From: Rhodococcoides kyotonense
Lineage (GTDB): Bacteria > Actinomycetota > Actinomycetes > Mycobacteriales > Mycobacteriaceae
Assembly: GCF_900188125.1 (NCBI RefSeq)
Contig: NZ_FZOW01000004.1
Coordinates: 1-64,000, forward strand
Direction of reading: 5' to 3'
DNA length: 64,000 nt
Shown here: positions 1-9,360 of the stretch, piece by piece
Layout: every line of letters starts with the position of its first letter
Position numbering within the stretch: position 1 is the first letter of the stretch
Notes under the pieces: model-generated
What the model was told of the DNA's origin: nothing
Databases searched by the model: none
What the model saw: only the letters and a program-made list of their open reading frames with translations
Program-made: the position numbers and the translations under genes

Positions 1-153
1 CCGTCGACCCCGCACTGCGCAAAGACCAGAACGTCATCCGAACTTCGTGTGTGAACGCCGGACGCACCATCGCAACCATCCCTCAAGGATCAGGCACGTT
101 GCGACGACCGCTCGAATCTGCCATGCATTTCCGTGCACATGGCGCGCAGCGCC
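1..153. other. Left-edge stretch with no assignable gene
   Basis: No frame gives a convincing product here. A minus-strand frame starting near position 78 (ATG after TGAGGG) could be the beginning of a gene that leaves the window to the left, and one plus frame is open across the stretch, but neither shows a family motif. The last 30 bases hold a half copy of a dispersed palindromic element. Confidence 0.4.
121..150. repeat. Half copy of dispersed palindromic element
   Basis: The bases CATGCATTTCCGTGCACATG match one arm of the hairpins at 12634-12703 and 43290-43335, which share the core GTGCACG(A/G)AAATACATAG. Only one arm is present, 3' of the alcohol dehydrogenase gene. It looks like a decayed copy that has lost its partner arm. 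Confidence 0.6.
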
Positions 154-1194
154 CTAGAAAGTCCCGGCGTCGATGACGAACCGGTAGCGCACGTCGCTCT
201 TCAGCACCCGCTCGTACGCGTCGTTGATCTGGTCCGCGGCGATGGTTTCGATCTCGGCACCGATGTGGTGCTCGGCGCAGAAGTCGAGCATCTCCTGCGT
301 CTGCGGGATGCCGCCGACCATCGATCCGGCGAGACTACGACGGTTCGCCGCGAGGGTGAAGCCGCGTACCTTGATGGGCTCGGACGGCAGGCCGAGGATG
401 ACGAGCGATCCGTTGATCGCCAGCAGCGACATGTGCTTGTCCATGTCGATCTCGGCGGACACGGTGTTGATGATCAGGTCGAACTCGCCGCGCAGCTTCT
501 TGAACGTCTCCTTGTCGGAGGTGGCGTAGTAGTGATCCGCGCCGAGACGCTTGCCGTCCTCTTCCTTGCTGAGCGTCTGGCTCAGCACGGTGACCTCGGC
601 GCCCAGCGCGTGCGCGATCTTGACGCCCACGTGGCCGAGTCCGCCCATGCCGATGATGGCGACCTTCTTGCCCGGGCCTGCACCCCAGTGCTTGAGCGGC
701 GAGTACAGCGTGATGCCTGCGCACAGCAGCGGTGCGGCGACGTCGAGCTCGATGCCGTCGGGAATGCGGAGGACGAAGCCTTCGGTGACGACGATCTGCG
801 TCGAGTAGCCGCCCTGGGTGATCGAGCCGTCGGCCAGCGCGGAGTTGTACGTAGCAGTGACGCCCTTGAAGCAGTACTGCTCTTCACCGGCGAGGCATGC
901 CTCGCACTCACCACAGGAGTCGACGAAACAACCGACGCCGACGCGGTCGCCCACCTTGTGCTTGGTGACGTCGGATCCGACCTCGGCGACGATGCCTGCG
1001 ATCTCGTGTCCCGGAACGACCGGGTAGCTGGTGCCACCCCACTCGTTGCGGGCGGTGTGAATGTCGGAATGGCAGATGCCTGCGTACTTGATGTCGATCA
1101 GGACGTCGTTCGGGCCGAGCTCTCGGCGCTCGATGGTGACCTTCTCGAGCGGGGCGTCGGCAGCGGTCGCTGTGTAAGCGGTAGCGGAAGTCAT
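154..1194 (-). CDS. Zinc-dependent NAD(P)-linked alcohol dehydrogenase (AdhC/YahK type)
   Basis: A 346-aa medium-chain dehydrogenase/reductase that interconverts alcohols and aldehydes with NAD(P)H in the cytoplasm. The N-terminal catalytic domain has the zinc-site segments [10 protein letters not shown] and [12 protein letters not shown]. The structural-zinc cysteines are in [15 protein letters not shown], and the Rossmann nucleotide site is [17 protein letters not shown]. These fit the cinnamyl-alcohol/YahK-like branch common in mycobacteria and rhodococci. The ATG at 1194 was chosen over one 12 codons upstream because family homology starts just after it (MTSATAY). It appears monocistronic, about 95 nt downstream of the next gene on the same strand. 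The substrate cannot be told from sequence. Confidence 0.9.
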   Translation of the reverse strand: MTSATAYTATAADAPLEKVTIERRELGPNDVLIDIKYAGICHSDIHTARNEWGGTSYPVVPGHEIAGIVAEVGSDVTKHKVGDRVGVGCFVDSCGECEACLAGEEQYCFKGVTATYNSALADGSITQGGYSTQIVVTEGFVLRIPDGIELDVAAPLLCAGITLYSPLKHWGAGPGKKVAIIGMGGLGHVGVKIAHALGAEVTVLSQTLSKEEDGKRLGADHYYATSDKETFKKLRGEFDLIINTVSAEIDMDKHMSLLAINGSLVILGLPSEPIKVRGFTLAANRRSLAGSMVGGIPQTQEMLDFCAEHHIGAEIETIAADQINDAYERVLKSDVRYRFVIDAGTF

Positions 1195-1288
1195 ATCTAC
1201 ATTGCTACAGATGCATCGATACCTGTGCAAACGACCTCACTCGTCCGACCAGGCTATTCCCTGATCGAACGAGTCGTTCACAACAAGT

Positions 1289-1564
1289 TCAACTGTTGCG
1301 GGCTACGTTGTAACCCAACCACCCCACGTACGCGCCCAGTCCGAGCAGCCCGATCTTGCGCGTCTTGGGGTACGCGATAGCGGCGCCGACGGCGAGTTCG
1401 GTGGCACCGTTGCGGCTGATCCACTCGCGCGTGTCCTTCGGGAACGGGAGCTTGGTGATGCCTTCGAATGCCTCCGGTACGACGAAGTGCGCGGCGCCTG
1501 TGGCCGCCAATCCGAGCCCGAACGCCTTGGGCAACAATCCACCCGACTTCTTCGACTTGCTCAC
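1289..1564 (-). CDS. Small conserved membrane protein, DoxX-like
   Basis: A 91-aa protein with a basic N terminus and two or three hydrophobic stretches, around FGLGLAATGAAHFVVPEAF and IGLLGLGAYVGWLGYNVA. This looks like a short DoxX-like or conserved actinobacterial membrane protein. It starts with GTG preceded by a clear AGGGGG ribosome site seven bases upstream. It lies 98 nt downstream of fadB2 on the same strand and could be co-transcribed. No catalytic motif is visible, and the role is unknown. Confidence 0.65.
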   Translation of the reverse strand: MSKSKKSGGLLPKAFGLGLAATGAAHFVVPEAFEGITKLPFPKDTREWISRNGATELAVGAAIAYPKTRKIGLLGLGAYVGWLGYNVARNS

Positions 1565-1662
1565 TGTGCTGCCCCCTGTTCGGCCCGTCGGCGCACCGTC
1601 TCGGCCGACGAAAACACCCTACCCTCGTGAGCAAAAATGTGTACTCCCCTATACATTTTCAC

Positions 1663-2547
1663 TCACGACCGCGACGCGCCTCGCTCGTACTGATAGAACC
1701 CCGCACCCGTTTTCTTGCCGACAAGTCCTGCCTCGACCATGCGCAGAAGCAGCGGCGGAGCCGAGAACAACGGTTCCTTGAATTCGGTGTACATCGAGTC
1801 GGCGATGGATTTGACGGTGTCGAGGCCGACGAGGTCTGCCAGCGCCAGCGGCCCCATCGGATGCGCGAGACCGAGCACGGTCGCCTTGTCGACGTCCTCC
1901 TTGGTCGCGAATCCGGACTCGACCATGCGGATGGCCGAGAGCAGGTACGGCACGAGCAAGGCGTTGACGACGAATCCGGAACGATCCGCGGATCGGACGA
2001 CCTGCTTGCCCAGCACATCGCCTGCGAACCTCTCGGCGCGCTCGGACACCGTGTCGCTGGTCTTGAGAGTGGTGACGAGCTCCACGAGCGGGAGCACAGG
2101 CACCGGATTGAAGAAATGCATTCCGACGACGCGGTCGGGTGCTGTCGTCGCGATGCCCAGCTTCATGATGGGGATCGACGACGTGTTGGACGCGAGTACC
2201 GCGTTCGGGTCCGTCACCACCGAGTCGAGCTCGGCGAAGATGTCGGTCTTGACCTTCTCGTCTTCCAGGACTGCCTCGACGACGAGCTGGCGATCGGCGA
2301 AATCGCCCAGATCCGACGTGAATCGCAGTCGCCAGGCGCACTGCTCACGTTCGCGCTCGGTGATCTTGCCGCTCGAGACGCCGCGGTCCAACGACCGCAG
2401 GATGCGTGTGCGTCCTGCGGTCGTCAGCTCACGTGTGGGCTCGTAGACCAGCACGTCGGCGTGGGCGCGTGCGCAGACTTCGGCAATGCCCGCCCCCATC
2501 TGCCCTGCCCCGACGACGCCTACTCGTTCGATCTTGTCGCTGGTCAC
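1663..2547 (-). CDS. fadB2: 3-hydroxybutyryl-CoA dehydrogenase
   Basis: A 294-aa NAD(P)-dependent 3-hydroxyacyl-CoA dehydrogenase oxidising or reducing the 3-hydroxy group of short acyl-CoAs. The N-terminal Rossmann site is VGVVGAGQMGAGIA. The family signature HFFNPVPVLPLVELV contains the catalytic His, and ASNTSSIPI is the conserved substrate loop. The C-terminal helical domain carries GFVVNALLVPYL. Length is normal for the single-domain FadB2/PaaH type. It starts at GTG 39 nt after aceA on the same strand, as icl-fadB2 is arranged in Mycobacterium tuberculosis. Co-transcription with isocitrate lyase, and hence regulation through the aceA promoter by RamB, is likely. Confidence 0.93.
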   Translation of the reverse strand: MTSDKIERVGVVGAGQMGAGIAEVCARAHADVLVYEPTRELTTAGRTRILRSLDRGVSSGKITEREREQCAWRLRFTSDLGDFADRQLVVEAVLEDEKVKTDIFAELDSVVTDPNAVLASNTSSIPIMKLGIATTAPDRVVGMHFFNPVPVLPLVELVTTLKTSDTVSERAERFAGDVLGKQVVRSADRSGFVVNALLVPYLLSAIRMVESGFATKEDVDKATVLGLAHPMGPLALADLVGLDTVKSIADSMYTEFKEPLFSAPPLLLRMVEAGLVGKKTGAGFYQYERGASRS

Positions 2548-2586
2548 GTCAGCTCCCGAATCTTCCAGGCGTTCCGAAGAGGCTTC

Positions 2587-3876
2587 CTAGTGGAACTGGC
2601 CTTCTTCGGTGGAGCCCTTCAGCGCTGCCGTCGAGGTGTTCGGGTCGACGGTGGTGGCGATGGAGTCGAAGTAGCCTGCGCCGACCTCACGCTGGTGCTT
2701 GATGGCGGTGAAGCCGCGCTCTGCAGCAGCCTTGAACTCGCGCTCCTGCAGGTCGACGAAGGCGGTCATGCCCTCGCGGGCGTAGCCGTGTGCCAGGTCG
2801 AACATGCCGTAGTTGAGCGAGTGGAATCCGGCGAGGGTGATGAACTGGAACTTGAATCCCATTGCGCCGAGCTCCTTCTGGAACTTCGCGATGGTCGCGT
2901 CGTCCAGGTGCTGCTTCCAGTTGAAGGAAGGCGAGCAGTTGTACGCGAGCAGCTGGTCCGGGAATTCGGAGCGAACCGACTCGGCGAAGTGCTTCGCAAC
3001 CTCGAGATCCGGCACGCCGGTCTCCATCCAGATGAGGTCCGCGTACGGGGCGTATGCCTTGGCACGAGCGATGCAGGGCTCGACGCCGTTCTTGATTCCG
3101 TAGAAGCCCTCTGCCGTGCGGGTGCCGTCGAGGAACTGCTGATCGCGCTCGTCGACGTCGGACGTGATGAGGGTTGCGGCCTCGGCGTCCGTACGTGCGA
3201 TGACGACGGTCGGCACGTCGGCGACGTCGGCTGCGAGGCGAGCCGAGGTCAGGGTGCGGATGTGCTGCTGGGTCGGGATGAGCACCTTGCCACCGAGGTG
3301 GCCGCACTTCTTCTCCGACGCGAGCTGGTCCTCCCAGTGCGAGCCTGCGACGCCGGCCGCGATCATGGCCTTCTGCAGCTCGTAGACGTTGAGGGCGCCA
3401 CCGAAGCCGGCTTCGCCGTCGGCGACGATCGGCGCGAGCCAGTTGTCGACGGACGTGTCACCCTCGACGCGGGCGATCTCGTCGGCGCGCAGCAGCGCGT
3501 TGTTGATGCGGCGCACGACCTGCGGGACCGAGTTGGCCGGGTAGAGGCTCTGGTCCGGGTACGTGTGGCCGGAAAGGTTGGCATCGCCTGCGACCTGCCA
3601 GCCGGACAGGTAGATGGCCTTGAGTCCTGCGCGGACCTGCTGAACGGCCTGGTTACCGGTCAGTGCGCCCAGCGAGTTGATGTAGTCCTCGTTGTTCACG
3701 AGGTCCCACAGAATTTCGGAGCCGCGACGAGCAAGGGTTGCTTCCTCGACGACGGAGCCCTGCAGTTTCGAAACCTGCTCGGCGGTGTAGTTGCGCGTCA
3801 CGCCCTTCCAGCGAGGGTTGGTGTCCCAATCCTTCTGGATCTCTTCGGTGGTCTTCGGGGTGCCGGTGGTCGACAT
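2587..3876 (-). CDS. aceA: Isocitrate lyase
   Basis: A 429-aa isocitrate lyase that cleaves isocitrate to succinate and glyoxylate, the first step of the glyoxylate bypass needed for growth on acetate or fatty acids. The active-site signature KKCGHLGGK is intact, with the catalytic Cys at residue 191, the same number as in mycobacterial ICL1. Length matches the short ICL1 class. The gene is first in a likely aceA-fadB2 operon and lies near the divergent ramB, separated only by a small membrane-protein gene. The 444-nt upstream region has TTGCAA/TTGCGAA-type sites that RamB-family regulators could bind. ICL1-type enzymes can also act on methylisocitrate, but a dedicated PrpB is encoded nearby. 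Confidence 0.97.
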   Translation of the reverse strand: MSTTGTPKTTEEIQKDWDTNPRWKGVTRNYTAEQVSKLQGSVVEEATLARRGSEILWDLVNNEDYINSLGALTGNQAVQQVRAGLKAIYLSGWQVAGDANLSGHTYPDQSLYPANSVPQVVRRINNALLRADEIARVEGDTSVDNWLAPIVADGEAGFGGALNVYELQKAMIAAGVAGSHWEDQLASEKKCGHLGGKVLIPTQQHIRTLTSARLAADVADVPTVVIARTDAEAATLITSDVDERDQQFLDGTRTAEGFYGIKNGVEPCIARAKAYAPYADLIWMETGVPDLEVAKHFAESVRSEFPDQLLAYNCSPSFNWKQHLDDATIAKFQKELGAMGFKFQFITLAGFHSLNYGMFDLAHGYAREGMTAFVDLQEREFKAAAERGFTAIKHQREVGAGYFDSIATTVDPNTSTAALKGSTEEGQFH

Positions 3877-4320
3877 CGTCAGCTCCAGTCTTTTCTGGTC
3901 CGTTCGGCCCGCTCGCTGCGCTCATTCTTCACACCGTTGCAAGGCCCTTCGTGTGTTCTTCAAAACAATGGCACACCCCAAAAGGGGTCGTCCACCTGTT
4001 GCTGCTGCCAATCTTGGCTAGCTTTTCCTCGGCGGTTGCTAACGTTGCGAAGAATTAACCGAAACCCCACCCAGCCGATCGGACGGGATTCCTACTCGCC
4101 AGTAGGACGAAAGCGCAGGCCATGAACACAATTTACGAAACCAGTATCACCGATCCAACAGGACGATCGTACGGTTTTACTGAAATCGTCTGAATCGAGC
4201 CAGTGCTTAACAGCTGTGACCGTAATCACATCCATCGTTCCTCTCGATCCGGACAAAAGAAAGCGCACCGCGTCGCCGATGATGACAACGTGGTGCGCTC
4301 GTCGAGCTACAGGACCGCTG
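3877..4320 (-). promoter_or_regulatory. aceA upstream region with RamB-like sites
   Basis: This 444-nt gene-free stretch precedes aceA. It holds TTGCAAGG near 3943, a CCCCAAAAGGGG palindrome near 3977, and paired TTGCTAACGTTGCGAAG near 4036-4052. The TTGCAA/TTGCGAA sequences resemble the TTTGCAAA core reported for RamB/PrpR regulators. That they are operators is inference; no promoter elements were assigned with confidence. Confidence 0.4.
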
Positions 4321-4746
4321 TCAGCGAGTCACCCGGACTCGGGCAGGAGCCGACGCGGACGACGCCACCAGCCGACTGGGACCGGCGCTGTGCGAGAAAG
4401 AGGTACGACGACCGCTCGCCAGAACGCCGAGAATCCCCATCGCTGCGATCAGGACGCCACCGACGAGTGCGAACATGTCCGCCACCATCAAGCCGGCCGG
4501 GAACGCGAGAACGAACGGCGAGAGTGCGAGCATCACCCCGAGGGCGAGATGCGCCCAGTGACTCGACCGCGACGCACTCGACATCGCCCACAGCGCCGTT
4601 CCCGCAGACACCATGCCGAGGACGAGGATGGCGCCGGACACGCCGGTATCGCCTCCGACCGGGAGCCATATCGTCGACACGACGAGTACGACGCCTACTG
4701 CCAGAACGAGTGCGTCCCGCGAAACCTCACGAAGATTCTCCGACAT
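4321..4746 (-). CDS. Four-helix membrane protein, SPW-repeat-like
   Basis: A 141-aa protein with about four hydrophobic helices: near residues 12-30, 36-54, 68-84 and 88-108. The stretch HWAHLALGVMLALSPFVL resembles the SPW repeat (Trp, then Leu-Gly, then Ser-Pro) of small bacterial membrane proteins. The C-terminal 30 residues are Arg/Ser/Ala-rich and probably cytoplasmic. It sits between aceA and the divergent ramB. Its ATG overlaps no neighbour and it is probably transcribed alone. Function is unknown. Confidence 0.65.
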   Translation of the reverse strand: MSENLREVSRDALVLAVGVVLVVSTIWLPVGGDTGVSGAILVLGMVSAGTALWAMSSASRSSHWAHLALGVMLALSPFVLAFPAGLMVADMFALVGGVLIAAMGILGVLASGRRTSFSHSAGPSRLVASSASAPARVRVTR

Positions 4747-4881
4747 GGTTTTGCCTTCCTGTTACTTAGTACCGCGAACTTCTTTAGCCGTGCGAACGAG
4801 CATGTATCCGGTATACGCCTCCGGCGCGCATTCTGTTCCGTTCGACGACCGGATCGTGATCTATCAGTCAGCAAGCCAATG

Positions 4882-4921
4882 TTGTTAAGCCTCGTCTTCG
4901 CAGGCGTAACCTGGGCGCATG
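4882..4921 (+). promoter_or_regulatory. Possible leaderless ramB promoter
   Basis: TTGTTA (4882-4887) and TAACCT (4907-4912) are separated by 19 nt and end 6 nt before the ramB ATG at 4919. This would place transcription at or next to the start codon. No ribosome site is present upstream, which fits a leaderless mRNA. Spacing is slightly long, so the call is tentative. Confidence 0.35.
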
Positions 4922-6331
4922 TCCAAGACGTTCGTCGGTGCACGGCTGCGGCAGTTGCGCACCGAACGCAAGATGAGCCAGGTTTCGCTGGCCGGCCATC
5001 TGGAGATCTCGGCGAGTTACCTGAACCAGATCGAGCACGACGTCCGACCACTCACTGTCCCTGTCCTGCTTCGCATCTCCGAAGTGTTCGGCGTCGACAC
5101 CTCGTTCTTCTCGTCCGAGGACGACACTCGGCTCGTCGCCGAACTGCGCGAAGTAGCGCTCGACCAGGACATGGGTATCGCCGCAGATTCCCACGAGATC
5201 GCCCAGATGGTGTCCTCGCACCCACAATTGGCGCGTGCGATGGTCAACATGCATCGCCGCTACCGCAATACGACGGCTCAGCTCGCCGCGGCGACCGAGG
5301 AACGATTCGCCGACGGCAGTGGCAGTGGCTCGATCAGCAAGCCGCACGAGGAAGTACGTGACTACTTCTACGGTCGTCAGAATTATCTTCACGAATTGGA
5401 CACTGCAGCAGAGGAATTGACGTCGCGCATTCGCTTCCACCGCGCGGACGTCGGCAACGAGATCGCCAAGCGCCTGCAGACGGTCCACGAGGTGCAGATC
5501 GTCAACCGCATCGATCTCGGCGAGAACGTGCTGCATCGTTTCGATCCCGATTCTCGACTGCTGGAGATCTCCCCGCACCTGTCGGGCGGGCAGAAGGTGT
5601 TCAAGTTCGCGGCCGAACTTGCGTACCTCGAGTGCGCGGACCTGCTCGACAGAATGGTCGAGGAGGGTGGATTCACGAGCGAGGCGTCGAAGAAGCTCGC
5701 GCTGTTGGGTTTCGCCAACTACTTCGCCGCCGCCACCGTGCTCCCCTATCACCAATTCCATGACGTCGCAGAGGATTTCAGGTACGACATCGAACGGCTG
5801 TCGGCCTTCTTCTCCGTCAGCTACGAAACCATCTGCCACCGACTCTCGACGCTGCAGCGCCCGAAGCTACGGGGCGTACCGTTCTCGTTCGTGCGCGTCG
5901 ATCGCGCCGGCAACATGTCGAAGAGGCAGTCCGCCACCGGTTTTCACTTCTCATCGAGCGGCGGGACGTGCCCACTGTGGAACGTCTACGAGACGTTCGC
6001 GTACCCGGGCAAGATCATGACCCAGATCGCCGAGATGCCCGACGGCCGCAGCTACCTGTGGATCGCACGAACCGTCGAACGCCGCGCCGCGCGCTACGGG
6101 CAGCCGAGCAAGACGTTCGCGATCGGCCTCGGGTGCGAGCTCCGGCATGCGAGCAGGCTCGTCTACGCCGACGGGCTCGACATACACGGCTCGGCCGTCG
6201 CGACCCCGATCGGTGCAGGTTGCCGCGTGTGCGAGCGGTCCAACTGCCCCCAGCGCGCCTTCCCCCCACTGGGCAAGGAGCTCGACATCGACGAGCATCG
6301 CAGCTCGGTCTCGCCGTATCTCGTGCGCTGA
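4919..6331 (+). CDS. ramB: RamB-type XRE/ImmA regulator of acetate metabolism
   Basis: A 470-aa transcription factor of the RamB/PrpR family. It has an N-terminal XRE helix-turn-helix (residues 6-62, ending near ASYLNQIEHDVRPLT), an IrrE/ImmA-like middle part and a C-terminal DUF2083 domain. The last region holds Cys351, Cys406, Cys435, Cys438 and Cys443, in the pattern of the proposed Fe-S or effector module of PrpR. Known RamB proteins repress or activate aceA, aceB and related genes around TTTGCAAA motifs. Here it lies divergently beside aceA-fadB2, as in M. tuberculosis, which favours RamB over PrpR. A second paralogue is at 20631. Confidence 0.9.
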   Translation: MSKTFVGARLRQLRTERKMSQVSLAGHLEISASYLNQIEHDVRPLTVPVLLRISEVFGVDTSFFSSEDDTRLVAELREVALDQDMGIAADSHEIAQMVSSHPQLARAMVNMHRRYRNTTAQLAAATEERFADGSGSGSISKPHEEVRDYFYGRQNYLHELDTAAEELTSRIRFHRADVGNEIAKRLQTVHEVQIVNRIDLGENVLHRFDPDSRLLEISPHLSGGQKVFKFAAELAYLECADLLDRMVEEGGFTSEASKKLALLGFANYFAAATVLPYHQFHDVAEDFRYDIERLSAFFSVSYETICHRLSTLQRPKLRGVPFSFVRVDRAGNMSKRQSATGFHFSSSGGTCPLWNVYETFAYPGKIMTQIAEMPDGRSYLWIARTVERRAARYGQPSKTFAIGLGCELRHASRLVYADGLDIHGSAVATPIGAGCRVCERSNCPQRAFPPLGKELDIDEHRSSVSPYLVR

Positions 6332-6385
6332 TTTCACCCTTCATTTCACCTTTTCGTGCGGGTCACGTCGGTGCACGATCGACGA

Positions 6386-7234
6386 ATGACCCCCGACACC
6401 ACCCCTGCGAAGAACAAGAACCTGGTCGACGCGTTCCTCGAGTCCCCACTGTCCGGTCTCGCTCCGTGGATCACGATGTCGCTCGTCGTCGGCCCCGGTC
6501 GTTTCGAGGAGGCAGCGAGCATCGCATTGGGCATGTCGGTGCTGTTCCTGGCCCTCGGGCACAGGCAGGAGTGGAGCCAGCGGAACGAGAAGGATCGACG
6601 AGGTGGCCGCGTCAAGAAGTTGGAGATCTTCGACGTCGCATATTTCGCGATCATCGCGGGCATCGGCCTGTTCGCGGGTGACCGAGTCATCTCCTGGATG
6701 GAGCTGTGGTCGGGCGAGATGACCAACATCGCGTTGGCCGTGTTCGCGTTCGCCACCCTCGCGCTGCGCAATCCGTTCACCCTCGAATACGCGAAAGAGC
6801 AGACGCCTCAAGAATATTGGAACAGTCCGCTCTTTCTGAAGGTGAACAATCGGATCACGCTGGCGTGGGCATCGGCGTTCGCGTTCTCCGCGGTCGTCGG
6901 CTTGATCGGGATCGTGGCGCTGCACACGTCGGACAATTTCTGGACCGGATGGATTCTGCAGATCGGCGCACTGCTGTTCGCGCTCAACTTCACCGAGTGG
7001 TACCCCGACGTCGCCCCGCAGAAGGCAGCGATGGCCGCCGGCGAGACGACGGAACCACCCCTGCCCCTGATCAAGCTGTTCGACTGGATTCCCGCGTTCG
7101 TCGGTATCGTCGGCGCCGCCCTGTTGATCACGGAATCCGGCCCGACGTACGTGGGAATCGCGCTCGTCGCGGCCGGTCTCGCCGGCTTCGCAGCAGTTCG
7201 ACGCCTCAGCCGACGCAGCGTCACCCAGCCGTGA
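6386..7234 (+). CDS. Polytopic membrane protein of unknown function
   Basis: A 282-aa protein with about six to seven hydrophobic segments: near GLAPWITMSLVVGP, IALGMSVLFLALG, VAYFAIIAGIGLFAG, MTNIALAVFAFATLAL, the IVALH region and two C-terminal helices. A conserved-looking loop NPFTLEYAKEQTPQEYW connects the fourth and fifth helices. The ATG at 6386 was preferred to an upstream GTG because the extra ten residues are unlike the rest. It follows ramB by 54 nt and may be read through from it. Its last 14 nt overlap the end of the convergent luciferase-like gene. I do not recognise the family. Confidence 0.6.
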   Translation: MTPDTTPAKNKNLVDAFLESPLSGLAPWITMSLVVGPGRFEEAASIALGMSVLFLALGHRQEWSQRNEKDRRGGRVKKLEIFDVAYFAIIAGIGLFAGDRVISWMELWSGEMTNIALAVFAFATLALRNPFTLEYAKEQTPQEYWNSPLFLKVNNRITLAWASAFAFSAVVGLIGIVALHTSDNFWTGWILQIGALLFALNFTEWYPDVAPQKAAMAAGETTEPPLPLIKLFDWIPAFVGIVGAALLITESGPTYVGIALVAAGLAGFAAVRRLSRRSVTQP

Positions 7235-8318
7235 ACCCCTTCGCCCGATCCTTGTCCTCCTGACCCCACAACGACGTCGACAGCTCTGCTCGGACGAGCG
7301 GAATCACCTCTTCGGCGAACCGTCGCATCGTGTCCTTCTGTCGTTCGACGTCGAGCAGGTGGTTGATCGACACCGACTGGAAGTCGTGACCGTAACTCTG
7401 GTGGTAGTCGAGAATCTTCTCGGCGACGCGTTCGGGTGACCCCACGAGCGCAGGCCCACGCTCGACGGCTTCCTCGATGGTGCGGAAGCTCGTGACCTTG
7501 CCCTTGGCCGCCGGATCGTGCTTGCGCTTGTCCTGCTGCGCCACCGCCCCCTCGTAGAGCGGACGGAATTCCTCGATCGCCTGCTCCGTCGTGTCCGCCA
7601 GGAACAGTCCGCCCGAACCCGATCCGACGTACGCCTTGTCGGGATCATGACCGTGCGCGCGGTACTGCTCGCGGTAGCGGTCGATGAGCACCTTGTAGTT
7701 CTCACGCGGCTGCAAGGCATTTGCGGTGACGATGGGGTCTCCCCACTTCGCCGCGAGATCCACCGCCTCCACGGACGTCGCCGAACCATGCCAGATGCGG
7801 AACGGGCCGTCGAACGGACGTGGCAGCGTGGTGGCGTCGGACAATGGATGCCGGTGCGTACCAGTCCAGTTCACGTGCTCTTCACGAATCAGCCGACGGA
7901 GGAGCTCGTAGTTCTCGGTGAGGTACTCGTACTGCTTGGAGATGTCGAGACCGAACAGCGGGTACTGCAGCACTTCGTTGCCCTTGCCGATGACAGGCTC
8001 GAACCGACCACGGCTCAGCTGGTCGATCGTCGCGAAATCCTCGGCGACGCGAATGGGATCGAGCACCGCGACGACGGTCACGCCCGTCGACAGCAGGATT
8101 CGTTCGGTCGCCTGCGCGATGGCGCCGAGGATGACCGTCGGCGACGAGGACAGCACATCACCGGCGTGACGCTCACCGACCGAGAACGAATCGAACCCGA
8201 GTTCCTCTGCGAGAACTGCCATGTCGACGACGCGGTTCAGCCGGTCCGACGGGTGGACGGCCTCACCGGTGACGGGGTGGGGCGGGTTGAAGACGATGTC
8301 GAGGATCTGGAAACGCAC
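7221..8318 (-). CDS. LLM-class flavin-dependent oxidoreductase
   Basis: A 365-aa luciferase-like monooxygenase fold enzyme that would use reduced FMN or F420 in the cytoplasm. It begins MRFQILDIVFNPPHP at a GTG. It shows family segments such as GFDSFSVGERHAG near residues 40-50, LSTGVTVVAVLDPIRVAEDFATID near 85-105, and the C-terminal SVSINHLLDVERQKDTMRRFAEEVIP. The preceding nitroreductase gene ends 46 nt upstream, so the two flavin enzymes may form an operon. One could supply reduced flavin to the other, which is inference. The 3' end overlaps the convergent membrane-protein gene by 14 nt. The substrate is unknown. Confidence 0.85.
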   Translation of the reverse strand: MRFQILDIVFNPPHPVTGEAVHPSDRLNRVVDMAVLAEELGFDSFSVGERHAGDVLSSSPTVILGAIAQATERILLSTGVTVVAVLDPIRVAEDFATIDQLSRGRFEPVIGKGNEVLQYPLFGLDISKQYEYLTENYELLRRLIREEHVNWTGTHRHPLSDATTLPRPFDGPFRIWHGSATSVEAVDLAAKWGDPIVTANALQPRENYKVLIDRYREQYRAHGHDPDKAYVGSGSGGLFLADTTEQAIEEFRPLYEGAVAQQDKRKHDPAAKGKVTSFRTIEEAVERGPALVGSPERVAEKILDYHQSYGHDFQSVSINHLLDVERQKDTMRRFAEEVIPLVRAELSTSLWGQEDKDRAKGFTAG

Positions 8319-8364
8319 GTTCGGGCTACTTTCTAGGCCGGGAGTGGAGCGGAATGACCGGTGA

Positions 8365-9306
8365 TCAGTTGGATGGCCAGCCGCGGGATGCCAGTGAGTG
8401 GCGGATCTTGTCGCGCCCCTTGAGCGACGAGGCATCACGCAGACGGGCGAGAACCGCTGCGGTCCACTGTGCCGAGCGTCCCTGCTCGCGGTTGTATTCG
8501 GCGAGCCGTTCGTCGTAGGTGACGACGCCGTCGTCCGATGCCTCGACGTCGTACGTCTCGTGGTGCAGGACCGCCGAGACCGGCAGGCGGGGTTTGATGC
8601 CCGCGGTGTCGCCGTCGGGACGCCCGATAGCGAGCCCGAACGCAGGGAAGGCGCTCGGCGGCAGCCCCAGTTCCTCCGAGATGAGCTCGGGGTTGTTCCG
8701 CACGGCGCCGACGTAGACCGTCCCATAACCCAACGACTCGGCGGCGACGACGGCGTTCTGCGCTCCCAGCGCGGCGTCGATGAAACCGAGCAGAGTGCTT
8801 TCCAGGTAGTCCGCGCCTTCGAGTGGCGCGTCGTGACGCTCGGCCAGCCGACGCGCCCGCCCGAGATCGGCGACGAACACGAGGAACACCGGCGCCTGGG
8901 CGATGAAGCCCTGGTCGCCTGCCAGCGCCGCGAGCCGCGACTTGCGCGCCGGATCGCGGACGGCGACGACGCTCCACGCCTGCAGGTTCGACGATGTCGG
9001 CGCGGATTGTGCAGCGGCAGCGATGGTTTCGAGTGTGGCGGTGTCGATCGGTTCCGGCGAGAAGCTGCGCACCGAATGGTGGCCGAGCAGGACGTCCAGC
9101 GTGGCATTGCTGTGCGCGAGCTCCGTGCGAGACGGATCGCGATAACGCTGGGACACGGACGCAGCATTCGTGGATGCAGCATTCGTGGACGCGGTATTCG
9201 TGGGCGCGGTATTCGTGGGCGCGGTATTCGTGGGCGCGGTATTCGTGGGCGCGGTATTCGTGGGCGCGGTGTTCGTGGGCGCGGTGTTCGTGGGCGCAGA
9301 AGTCAC
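8365..9306 (-). CDS. Nitroreductase-family FMN oxidoreductase with N-terminal tandem repeat
   Basis: A 313-aa NADPH-dependent flavin oxidoreductase/nitroreductase. The FMN-binding start HHSVRSFSPEPID, the conserved QSAPTSSNLQAWSVV segment and GYGTVYVGAVRNNP are all present, matching the NfsA/FRP branch. The first 50 residues are unusual: APTNT occurs seven times, followed by two ASTNA units. This low-complexity extension is encoded by a 15-bp minisatellite and is not part of the enzyme fold. GTG 9306 is the listed start, with GGAGG twelve bases upstream. A start after the repeat (SQRYRDPSRTE) would give a normal-length protein and cannot be excluded. Confidence 0.85.
   Translation of the reverse strand: MTSAPTNTAPTNTAPTNTAPTNTAPTNTAPTNTAPTNTASTNAASTNAASVSQRYRDPSRTELAHSNATLDVLLGHHSVRSFSPEPIDTATLETIAAAAQSAPTSSNLQAWSVVAVRDPARKSRLAALAGDQGFIAQAPVFLVFVADLGRARRLAERHDAPLEGADYLESTLLGFIDAALGAQNAVVAAESLGYGTVYVGAVRNNPELISEELGLPPSAFPAFGLAIGRPDGDTAGIKPRLPVSAVLHHETYDVEASDDGVVTYDERLAEYNREQGRSAQWTAAVLARLRDASSLKGRDKIRHSLASRGWPSN
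9159..9298. repeat. 15-bp minisatellite in nitroreductase N terminus
   Basis: A 15-bp unit, GCGGTATTCGTGGGC on the plus strand, occurs seven times almost unchanged, and two further diverged units (GCAGCATTCGTGGAT type) follow on the left. The period keeps the reading frame and encodes APTNT on the minus strand. Confidence 0.9.
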
Positions 9307-9360
9307 TCGCCCGATGATCCTCCAGATTCGAAGTCCTGCCCAGATTTCAGCTCAGCATGA

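Noticed and set aside
1468..4125. An 885-codon open frame on the plus strand opposite fadB2 and aceA
   Set aside because: It is antisense to two clearly recognised enzymes and has Arg/Asp-biased composition with no motifs. Long antisense frames are usual in such GC-rich DNA.
7221..9182. A 653-codon frame joining the LLM oxidoreductase to upstream sequence as a fusion
   Set aside because: The first 290 residues are an out-of-frame reading of the nitroreductase gene. The LLM protein starts normally at GTG 8318.
9159..9298. Possible CRISPR array
   Set aside because: The units are contiguous 15-mers with no unique spacers and lie in a coding frame. The array at 25088-25250 is rejected for the same reason.
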